Below, piece by piece: positions 50,209 through 62,200 of a stretch of DNA of 64,000 nucleotides. Position numbers and translations under genes: made by a program. The notes beneath the pieces were generated by a model. That model ran no database searches and was not told where the DNA came from. It saw only the letters and a program-made list of their open reading frames with translations. The stretch is from Sinonovacula constricta (Eukaryota; Mollusca; Bivalvia; Cardiida; Solecurtidae), in assembly GCA_007844125.1 (NCBI GenBank), contig CM017560.1:6788759-6852758 (forward strand). The letters run 5' to 3'. Numbering within the stretch: position 1 is the stretch's first letter; each line of letters opens with the position of its first letter.

Positions 50209-53200
50209 GTAATAACTGATTTGTTATTAAGGTGTATGAACTGGTGTATGAAACAATGCAAGAATGATGTTATAAGAGGTGGTGTGATATTGAAACATTC
50301 AATGTTATATGAGATGTAGCTGTGTTAATAATGAGTTTAGTATAAATTATTTAGTTAGACTTGAATTATACTGGATAAGCAAGAAATATAGACCTCTCAG
50401 AAAACATTATTTATCTGCCCCTACATTTTGCTCTTCAATTGAGTTGAAAATTCCGGAAAACGCGCACCTGTTACTTCCGGGTAGTAAACTCGGCCAAATC
50501 TGAATGCCCACATTTCTCGGTTCATTGAAGCGAAGTGTAAAAAGACTGATGTCATGAGCAATACATCGAAAAAGAAAGGCAATGGTGGACACGCACGTTA
50601 CTGTTGTATTTGTAAAGGCAACTTCTGTGGTAAAACGATCAGTGGGGTGAGACTTTCCTTACATCAATATCCTGTTTATACTGCAGCAGTCCTAAGCAAA
50701 AAAACATTTCTGTCTATTTGGAAAGGCATACCCCGGTACAGTGTATCATGATCTGGATTTTTTTCTAACATTTGAAATCGGAATGGATGGCATTACTTTG
50801 CATCTTACATACACAAAGTTATCCTCAATGCTGTGGACATGATTTACTGCTGTTTCGCGATCTTGTTTAACAGCATGTTTGTGGGCATTTTTTGTGTAGA
50901 TATATTCTTGTTAACTTTACGTATGCATAAGATTTGCTAAAATTGCACTAAGAAAATTTCTATTATTAAGTGAAATGACTGTTAAGCTCGGAAGAATCAA
51001 ACATCAGCCATGTTATATATATAGTCGTTTTGAAATGAATTAAATCACCTTTAAAAATCATTGCAAACTTATGACCAGAAAACGATTAACCTTAACATAT
51101 TAAATTGATAAGTGACCTTAAAATCAATTGGCGAAACCATAAACATACCGGTAGATAAGCAATTGATTTCACACCTGTTTACTTGTTAAACAAAAATGAT
51201 CACTGATTAAAAATACTTTAAGGTGTACTTCAATTAACAACAGTCGGACTTTTGTTTAAGTGACATTTTTATTTTTGTTTTTATGTGTGTGTGTGCAATT
51301 ATGTGCATGTAAAAATAAAATTTTAGCATAAATTATATTTATCATGTGGCCCTTTTACTCGTTCACCATGTTTTTATTATAATAACTTAAATATATATAA
51401 CATGTACATTCTGATCGTTTAATAAACTTCTATACTAAATATCAATAACTGTTCAAGAAGGGTGATCAACGACAACAAATACATTATTTTTTTTATATTT
51501 AACAACTCAAAACGGCCATGGTTGTTAACCTTTTTTATTTAATAACATCCTGGACCAAGGTGGCCAAACATCAGGTGCGATATATATCTGGATAGCGAAT
51601 CATCTAACATGTTTATCATCATAATATGACTGTGTCCTTTTTTGTTCCTGACTTATACACACAGTAATTGTACATGTCACCATCACTAAACGGTGGCAAG
51701 GAAAAAAAATCATCAGTTTAATCCACGCCATTACTCGGTTCACGATGCACATAATAGTCTGATTTTGAAAGTTTTCCCACATCTTTAGCTTGCAGAACAT
51801 GTTCCGCCTACTTTTCTGTCACTTGTTAGTTGTGAAAACGCAAATAGTCTTTCAATTTGCCAACCGAAAGCTGATTTATCATTGAATCACTGAGAAACTT
51901 AGAATTTTCATCTGATTCGTCAGCCATCGTGTCAAAAAAGTTATTACCCAGAGACGAAGCATTCTGAATTATTATAGGGACGTAACTCATTTTCCAGAAA
52001 ATTCTATATGTTCCATCTAGGCAGTAATGTGATAAAAGTTTCATCTTACGCACTCCCATGCTATTGTCGATAATAATCTGTTATTGCAATTGAAGATTAA
52101 ATAATAAGTTTTTGGTACAAGCTACTAGTTTTATTGTTTACATCATCTAACTTCCTAAAACTGATTAAAGGACTTTAAATAAATAGTTGATATAATGTGC
52201 TTTAGATTAGTAGTTTTCGATACATTTGTTGTGGCTAGTTTATATGCCTGTGTCGGTTTTATGTGAACAATGACTTTCTGGCTGTTTGAATGTCTTTTAC
52301 CACAAAGTTTAGAGTGAAAACAAAAAACAGTGCTCTGCAGCTTAACATACCCCAGTGATCTTGCTATAGCTGCTCCGCATTCCCACATTGATTAGATTTC
52401 CTCTTTCACATTTACAACACATTTTATCCTCCAAAACTTCACAGTCCTAATGGCTAAGATCATTCATTTTAACATTACTATGTTTATTTCCCACCCCACC
52501 CCCATCATTGGTACAGGAACTATTTTTTCTGTGCCGGGCTGTGTCCCTTTCAGCCACATCGGCCCATACAGTTCCATTTCAGAAAGGATCCAAGCCACAG
52601 TAGCACTTCAGTTTCAATAACTGTTTTCACAGTTTTTATCTCTGATTTTTTAGGTCATCTATAGTTTTGATCAAAAGAACACCTGTTTACCAGGTTGTAG
52701 TAAAAGTTCACTATTGCTTCTTAGAATTCCAACTGAGCATTCAGTTCAGTTAAGTGTAATATTTGAATTCTAAATTGAATTAAGTGAATACTCATTGAAA
52801 TTCTAAGAATGAATTACAGAACTAATCACGAAGATGCATTGATGATAAAACTTTAGGTGATACCTGTGGATTGTATGTCACATTTGTCATACGCCAGACA
52901 GAGTATGCTCCCCTGTTATTTTAGAAAGGCATTAAAATCATTTTTTTTCTCAGACATTGTCTCTGCTCTTGCAATTTCTTTTCACTTGAATTCCATGCTA
53001 AGATTAAATAAGTTGGTCAGATCCTTTGGCAAACTGTCTTGCTATTTATTTTTGTAGATGATAGTCAGAAAACAATTGATTTACTGATTTACATTTTGAT
53101 AAAGCAACATATTCTTTAATTGTCTTTCAAATTGAAAGATGGCAGTGATCAAGGACTTCTCGGACAACATTGATGCCCAGGCCTCTCCAAGACCCCATGA

Positions 53201-56200
53201 ACAAAAACAACCAGCCAATGCCAACCGCAATTCTAAAGGTATGGAAAAAAAAATCCCTGTGTACCATTTTAAAGTCATCATAAATCTGTTCCTGAAAATA
53301 TTTTTGCAGATTCTAACAAATAAACAAAATATATGAATTATTTATATATATATTTATTTATATAATATATATAATACATTTATATAACTATCTTACAAAT
53401 CATTATTTGGAAAATAATAAGATGGTGATGTTTAGTAAAGTCATTCATGACCTAGTGGTAAGAACATGTAACTCCTCTGACTTGTCCACTCACTGTCACG
53501 GTCTGGGTGAAAACTTGCATGTAACCTGTGGTGCATCACAGATTCTACCCAGCCATTACTTTGAGGTTTTCCCTATCAGTTAAACCTGGATGTTGCTATT
53601 GTGACCTTAGTTGTATAAACAAAACATCAGATGTGTTTATTTATTTGATGTCCTATTGATTACAAATAATTTATGGTCATATACAATGTACAAACTTGGA
53701 GCATTTTAAAAAAATGTTACTGTGTTAAAACGTAAATATCCTATTTAAACAAACCAGTGTTTATTATCTCCATAGCATGCACATACTCAGGCGGGCAATT
53801 GGTAGAGATTTTGTAAGTGACCCAGTTTAGCACAGTCAGTAGAGCATTCAGCAAAGAAGTGAGAGGGTCCCAGGTGTTTTAGTCCTTTACTAGCTGGCTA
53901 TTTTTCTTTTGATGTGAGCTCTTTTCAAAATATTTTCACCATTTTGTTAATAGTCAAACCTATAGGTGTGATTGACCTGACAAATGTGAGTGACACCAAT
54001 GAGTCCGAGGACATTCAGAAGGCTATCGCTGCCAGCTTACAGGAGACCAGTGGGCCCTTCCCAGAGACTGGGACCATTGGGATACTTGGGGGTCAGGTGT
54101 CTAGGGAGGAACAGGACATCAGCAGGTGGGTTGGTGTGTGGAACAGCAGTTGGGTTGGTGTGTGGGTCAACAGGAGGGTTGGTGTGTGGATCAGCAGGTG
54201 GGTTGTTGTGTGGGCCAGCAGATGGTTTGGTGTGTTGGTCAGCAGATGGGTTGGTGAATGGGTCAGTAGGTCGGCAGATGTGTCAACAAATGGGTTGGTG
54301 TGTGAGTCAGCAGATTGGTTTGTGTGGGTCGGCAGATGTGTCAGCAATTGAGTTGGTGTGTGGATCAGCAGGTGGGTTGGTGTGTAGGTCACCAGATGGG
54401 TTGGTGTGTGGTCACCTGGTAGGTCAGCAGATGGGTTGATGTGTGGGTCAGCAGATAGGTTGGTATGTGGGTTAACAATTGGGTTGGTGTTTGGGTCACC
54501 AGGTAGGTTGTTGTGTGAGTCACCATGTGTGTTTGCATGTGGGCCACCAAGTCGAATGATGTAGGTCAGTAGGTTGGTAGGTGTGTGGGAAAATGAAGAG
54601 ACATATATATTATCAAGTGATCGTTCCAAAAATTAATTGAATGGGGACAAAAGGCCGGCTGGCAGCAAAAAGTGAGGACATTGCCATAAGTGATAAAAAA
54701 TTTTTTTTTTAAATTCAATGAATATATATCTTATTCCATTATTACTTTGGTAACTGACACTGACTCAGTGTTTGTAAAATTTTTATTAACTGCATTGAAT
54801 ACATCATTGTATGATTCTTATTTTGTGATGAAACTTGCAACAGTTTTAAATCTACATTTTTTTCCTTAACTGGATAAGCCTGCATGTAGTAATTTTATAT
54901 AAGATTAACAAGGGTTGCTTTTACTTACAACATTTTAAGGCTACAATTTTTCAGTTGCTGACCATTTTCTTTGATAACCCTTTTTAAATGCATCTTCATG
55001 CTTTAATTTGTTTGTTCAACTAACTTGTTCACATTTACATTAAGTAAAGTATTTTACTAATTTAATTTACTGAATAAGTTAACTTTCATTCTACACATAA
55101 CTGCCTACATAAGTATCATGTAGATTGTTGAAACCAATCCTTTTAGAGTCTTTAGTCTCTCTCATAGCACATACCAGTTAGACTATATAAATACTGTTTC
55201 ATATATTTTTTGATAACTGATAATTGCCTTAATTTGCTACATCCCATGGTTTCTTTTGACACATTTTTTTTAATTTTCAGCTTATTTAATGTGATAACTG
55301 AAGGTATTGTAGGATCTCGTTTCATTGGTTTTTGTGCCCTTATATGATTGATTATCACTGTGTCAACCAGTCAGGGACCATGTAACAATCTAACATTATT
55401 TTCACAGCACACTTGGTTGAAGTTGCTAACTGATTTAGCTTTATGTTCAAACAGAAATATTTATGCATTATCCCAAGACAGAGTCACAAGATCAGTCCAT
55501 TGCCAGTAATTCTTTTGTATCCAAATAAATTATATGTTAAGTACAAAGCATGTTCTAATTTGAAGACTAAAGTGTCCAAAGTCCTGTTGTAAGGGTTTAG
55601 AGTTTGGGATTAAAGGGTTTGAAATAATCTGAGGATCTCAGTTTAGGAGAGACAGGACCTGAGAGTCCCAAACTTGAGAGAATTAGAGATTCTTTGGTTT
55701 GGGAGAATTTGATGGTCATGGTTCAAGAGGATTGGAGGGTCTCACGTTTGGGAGGATCTGAAGGTCCCTGGTTTTGAGAAGAACAGGGATCCCTGGTTTG
55801 AGATGATTCTGAGGTCCTGGGTTAGAGAAGATTGTAGGGTCCTGGGTTTGAGAGGATCGAAAGGTCCTGGGTGTGAAAGAATTGGAGAGTCCCAGGTTTG
55901 AGAGGATCAGCGGGTCACGAGTTTAGGAGGATCAGAGGGCCCCTAGTTTGAGAGAATTGGAGGGTCCCTGGTTCAGGAGGATCTGAGGGCCCCTGCTTTG
56001 AGAGAATTGGAGGGTCCCTGGTTCAGGAGGATCTGAGGGCCCCTGCTTTGAGAGAATTGGAGGGTCCCTGGTTCAGGGGGATCTGAGGGCCCCTGCTTTG
56101 AGAGAATTGGAGGGTCCCTGGTTCAGGAAGATCTAAGGGCCCCTGGTTTGAGAGAATTGGAGGGTCCCTGGTTCAGGGGGATCTGATGGCCCCTGGTTTG

Positions 56201-59200
56201 AGAGAATTGGAGGGTCCCTGGTTCAGGAGGATCAGAGGGCCCCTGGTTTGAGAGAATTGGAGGGTCCCTGGTTCAGGGGGATCTGATGGTCCCTGGTTTG
56301 AGAGAATTGGAGGGTCCAGGGTTCGGGAGGATTTGAGGGATCGGCGGGTTTAGGTTTTAGAGGATTGGCAGGACCCAGGTTTGAGAGGATCGGCGGGTAT
56401 GGGTTTGGGAGTATCGGAGAATCCCTAGTTTAAGAGAATCCGAACTTCCTCTGTTCAAGAGGATTAGAAGGTCCAACCTTTAAAAGGATCGGAGGGTCCC
56501 AGATTTAGAGGATCAGAGGGTTCAGGTTTGAAGGGATCAGAGGGTTCTGGTCGCCAGTTTGTGAGGATCTGAGTGTCCCTGGTTTTAAGAAGAACAGGGG
56601 TCCCTGGTTTGCAAGGATTCTGAGGTCCTGGGTTTGTGGGATCAGAGGATCTCAGGTTTGAGGGCTGCTAGGTTTGGGAGGATCTCAGGGTCCCTGGTTT
56701 TGAGAAGAACAGGGGTCCCTGGTTTGTGATGATACTGAGGTTCTGAGAGTTTTATAAGGATCTGAGGGTTCAGGTTTGGAAGAATCAGAGGATCCTAAGT
56801 TTGCTGGGATTGGAGGGTCCAGGGTTTTGGAGGATCATAAGGTCTTAGGTTTGAGAGGATTTCAAGGTCCCAAATTTTGAGGATCAGAGGTTTCAGGTTT
56901 GGGAGGATCTGAGGGTCCAAGGTTTAAAAGCATCTGAAGGTCCTAAGTTTGGGAGGATCTTGGGGTCTCCAATTTGAGAAGATCAGAAAGTCCTACGTTT
57001 GGGAGGGTACTAGGTTTGAGAGGATCAGAGGTTCACGGTTTGAGAGGATCTGAGAGTCCCATGTTTGAAAGGCTCTGAGGTCCCAAGTTTTAGAGGATCT
57101 GAAGATCCCAGGTTTGAGAGAATCTGAGGGTCCCAGATTTGAGAGAATCTAAGGGTCCCAGGTTTAAGAGGATATGAATGTCCCAGGTTGAGAGGATCAG
57201 AGGGTCCAGGGTTTGAGAGGATCAGAGGGTCCAGGATTATGGAGGATCATAGGGTACTAGGATTTTGTGTGGATCTGAGGGTCCCAAGTTTAAGAGAATT
57301 GGAGGATTCATGTTTGGAAGGATCAGAGGGTCCCAAGTTTGAGATTGTCTGAGGTTCCCTAGTTTGAGAGGATTGGAGAGCCCGTGTTTGAGAACATTGG
57401 AGGAATCTGGGTTTAAGATGATTCGAGGTACCCTGGTTTGAGATGATTGGTGGGTCCTGGTTTTGTGAGGATCCGAAGGTCCAGTGTTTGAGAGAATCAG
57501 ATGGTCTAGCGCTTGAGAGGATCAGATGGTCCAGCATTTGAGAGGATCAAATGGTCTCAAGTCTGAGAGGATTGGATGGTCCAGTCTTTGAGAGGATTGG
57601 ATGGTCACAAGATTGAGACGATCATAGGGTCCCATTTTGGGCAGATCAGAGGGCCCATATTTAACAGGATCTGAGGGATTTGGGTTTGGAAGGATCAGAG
57701 AGTACCATGTTTGAGAGGATCAGAGTGTCCCGGGTTTGAGTGGAGGGTCCAGGATTTAAGAGTATCAGAGGGTTAAGGGTTTGAGATGGTCCAGGGTCTG
57801 AGATGATCGGAGGATCCTGGGTTTGAGAGGATCCTTTCCACATTTGAGAGGATCTTTTCCCAGGTTTGATAGGATCAAATGGTTTGGGTTTGAACCTTCA
57901 ACTTGACCGAAGAAGTTAGTCCCTGTTGCAGGTCATTTAATATACATCAGTTCAGGTAGATGTTACCTAAATGAATATATAGAAGTTTGAACTTAATTTA
58001 TAAGCATGTTAAATATAATTTCTGTTACAGGGTTTTAGAGCAAAGCCTTATCGAGAACAAGGCCGGAACCAAACGCAAGAGAGGTGACATTTGGTTCATA
58101 GACCCGCTAAACCCACATGAACGGAAACGTAATGAGAACTGGCCTATTGGTCTAAAGAATGTTGGAAACACCTGCTGGTTTAGTGCTGTAATACAGGTAT
58201 ATACTGCAATATTTTATTATATATTGATTCTTTGAAAACAAAAAGATGCTCACTCCAAGAAAAGAACAAAAAGATTGTCCTGCAGTTATTCTTCACATCT
58301 TGTAATAAGTGGACACAAAAGTTAAAGTAAAACTGAAAGTTTTGAGTACCCTGTTATACGTAGTCTTTTGGCACCTTGTTGACCTAGATATTTTTAGTAA
58401 TCAGTAAATATTATTAAATTTAAGAATTTATATTTAAGTAAGCACTGCTTCAATTAATACACAAAATTGCCTTTACTCGATGTGATAATGTTTCTCATTT
58501 TCAGTCTTTATTCTACCTTAAAAGATTCCGGCATTTAGTACTTACATACCAGCCTAGCAAAGAACTTATACATGGGAATACAGAGGTAAAATATTTATTG
58601 TCATTTGGTGAATAAAACCTTTCTGTCTTTTTTTATCCTTTCCATTGTTAACTGAATGGGACAATTAATGCTTTTACTTTTAAAGCAGTTAAATGTGAAC
58701 TTAAATGTTTTTCATATAATTAGATATGAAGTTAGTGTTTCAAATGCAGTTAAACAGTGTGTCTATCCTTTTTATGCATTGCAAGTTTTCACACACAGCT
58801 ATTCGTTAGATACAGGACTTGCAAAAAAATCCATTCCATTAAATGCTTCAATATCTTTTCTTTTCATTGTTTGCTTTTTGAAGAATTATTATTATTTTTT
58901 TTTTAAACCACAGTTTTTTTACATTCTTTAATTTATGTATAATGTTGCTTTGAAAAAATTAAAAATATACTTTATTATCATTTGTTTCAGACTAATTATA
59001 ATACAAAGTCTAAAAGCTATGCATCCTGTATATACTTTTTCATAACAGACAACTATCTGCGTAATTAAATGTTAATTACATAGCTGTTCTACATGGACTT
59101 TTTGTTAAATATTATACAAATTATTTTTTGTCATTCTCTAAGGAAAAAAGGAATCAGCGGTTCATGCAAGAGCTGCGCTGTCTGTTTGCCCTGATGGTTG

Positions 59201-62200
59201 GTTCTAGAAGGAAGTATGTTGATCCCTCCAAGGCTGTGGACATTCTCAAGGAAGCCTTTTCATCAACGGTTGTCACCAACCAGGGCGTCAATGACAGTCA
59301 GCAGGTGGGGAACAGGACATCTGATCCCTCTTAATAAACATGAAATTTTATTTCTTATACTCATTATCTCTTTTCTTTATTGTATCCTTAAACCAGCATG
59401 GAAGGACTTTTTGCCGGACATAAAAAAGGGATGCCCCTGGCCTAGTGGTACAGTTGATGAATCATTAGCCTCCTTCTTCATGGTCCCTTCATGGGTTTGA
59501 GTCTTGGTTAGATGGGGGGGAAATTGCAGAGGCGGTAGTTCTTCCACTTGATGTGTTATAGGTAGTTTCACCCATACATTAGTCTAGGTTCTTCCTAGAG
59601 ATGCCCAAGCTTATGAAATCAGAAACCGGTTAAGCCTTTTTCAAATGTCTCAAAAGTTAGGCAGTTAAATGAACAACGTCAATACTTTGTATTGGTCCTT
59701 AGACTGATAGGTTTGTACTTATCATTATCGGCACTTGTCATTGACTTTTGTAAATCAGTGGAGACTATCTTCACAAGTGTAAACTAGAAGGTCTTTAGTC
59801 AAGCAGTCAATCAGACATTTCTTTTCATATATAAATACTCTTAAGAAAAAGAAATTCAATTTATGATGTGCTTGTTTGTTTAATTTTCTATGTCATCTAA
59901 TAAGTGAATGTCAGTGACTTGTTGCTGAAAGATTTCACAATGTGTTTATTTACAGGATGTGAGTGAGTTCCAACACAAGTTACTTGAGTGGCTAGAAGAT
60001 GCTTTCAAGACATCAGTCAGGTCAGAGTCTGAGGGGTAAGCGACCTTCGTTACATTCCTGTTCATTGTTTTTCATTTGTTGATGGTAATTTAGTGATACT
60101 CTTTCGACAGTATACCCCTGCTTAATTTAAATGGCTCAGACAAACAGTGAAGATCTTGATAAGTCATTAGAAGCTATCTTTTTATGGTTTGTACTTTTTC
60201 ACTTGACAATCTACCAATATATTCGTTTTGTTTTCCTTAGCTTGAAAGAAAATAACAGCTATTTAAGATTGGGGAGTTAATACATGTAACATGCTTAGGG
60301 TTAATATATCTATAACATTTCCCACAATGAAAGTCAAATAATATGGAAATCAATTGGTTCCTCATGTAGTACTAGCAAACTAAAAATGTCAAATTTCATT
60401 AATGTCTGTTAGTTTTAACATCTAAAATCTCATTGTAATAGCATTGTCTAATGACAAGAATCGGTACCTTAACTTGGCTGTGGTAATTTTTTTCTTTCTT
60501 TCTTTTTTTGTTTGTTATTTTGACAAAAAATAAGAAAAGAAAAAAAAGTAATATTTGAGTAATATTGTTTAGAAAATTTTTGTTTGTATTTTTTGACAAA
60601 AAATAAGAAAAGAAAAAAAAGTAATATTTGAGTAATATTGTTTAGAAAACATGTATGTTAATTTAATTGTTTCACCTTGTTTTACTTCCATGAATTAGTT
60701 GTAATCTTGAATTAGAGTTTTCTTTTTTTCTATTCTGCAAATAAATTTGAACACCCCTAAGTGTTTTAATGTTTTTGGTTTGTATTTCAGTGCTGTAAGT
60801 GCCCCTGTTAGCCCTAAGAACATCAGCAACCCCATGATTGATTTGTTCTATGGACAATTTAGGGCTGATGGCGTCAATGAAGGTAGGAACTGGGGTCCAG
60901 GTTTTGTTAGCTCCGCAGAAAAAAGTGGATGTTCTGTTATGACCCCCTCATGTGTGATGTTTACCTTTTTATTGGGGTCCATTTCTTAAAAACCTCTTCA
61001 GATTTGAAAATTGCAAAACCCATTTTCATAGGGCAGGTAACCCTAATATTAATTTTATTACCTTTTTTTCTCTTTTTTTTTTTTTACCAGACCTGGTAGT
61101 GCAATCGGGTAGAGCGTCGGCTCCAGGTACGGGAGGCCCAAAGTTCGATCTCGGGCTGGGACTTACCAAAGTCGTTAAAAATGGTAGTGGTATAGCTCCC
61201 TTGCTAATGCTCAATCAAATATAAGTCTAGTTCCACGACTGGTCAGCCCGATGTCAGGATAATGTGGCTGGATGTGGTATCATGCCAGGTATTCACAGCA
61301 TGTAGACACAGTGAAGGCAGCACTATATCTTCATCACGTGGACACTGTCTCCAGATAGCTGAAATACTGTTGGTTTGATGATAAACCCAATAAACATAAA
61401 CTTTTTTTTAAAACTTAGAATTGTCTTTTTAAGGTGAATTTTTGTTAAGATAAGTAACAGCTAAAATTATACTGTCTAGCATTGGGAGACGTGAGTTGCA
61501 CTATGTGGAGTGCATTGTCTACTGACAGTTCTTGTTACATGGTAAATACTGACATGGTACTGGTAATGCCACAACCGTGCTGTTACTATTAGGGGTCAGT
61601 TTGATGTGTGGTATTTTCATTCGTTATTTAAATGTTTCATGTGTTGTCATAAAGCGTTTCTATGCAAAAGCAAAACAAAAAGAGATTTTTCTTCATGAAA
61701 TTAAACAATAACACGAAAAATGATTCAATGAGACTAGTCTCGATTTAAAATTCATTTTTGTCTCATTGTGGACTCTGTATTTATAGGTATTCTTTTGAAT
61801 ATTAATTTATTCTTCGAAGTCAAAACAAATGTTTTTTATTAAAGGTAAAGGTTTCAATAAAGAGGAGAACTTTGGCCAGTTCCCACTGCAGGTGAATGGT
61901 TTCCGTGATATCCATGAGAGCTTGGAGGCGGCTACGGCCCTGCGGGAGATAGAAACCGTCAGCAGTGAGGCCACACAGAAGTCTGGACAAGAGGTAGAAG
62001 AATGGTTTTAACTTCCTAAAACTGACTAATGTGAGCACCCATTTGTAATGTGCCAAAATGTTCCATTCAGAATCACATTCTGAAAGATGCTAGGTATGAA
62101 AGGTAGTTTGCTGTTATTCTTTATGTTTTGCTTAAAATACAAAAAGTATTTGTAATTTCCCCCTTTTTTGTACTGTAGATTATACTTTTTTGTGCATGAT

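Noticed and set aside
54093..54629. 178-aa Thr/His/Pro-rich minus-strand frame
   Set aside because: It is the reverse of the 24-bp minisatellite, which is open because its unit is a multiple of three.
57247..57843. Minus-strand SQTRxPQ-type frames
   Set aside because: Produced by the 25-bp intronic minisatellite.
61089..61160. Functional tRNA gene
   Set aside because: The head has A and B boxes but is followed by a SINE body and tail, and the acceptor stem is not convincing by eye.
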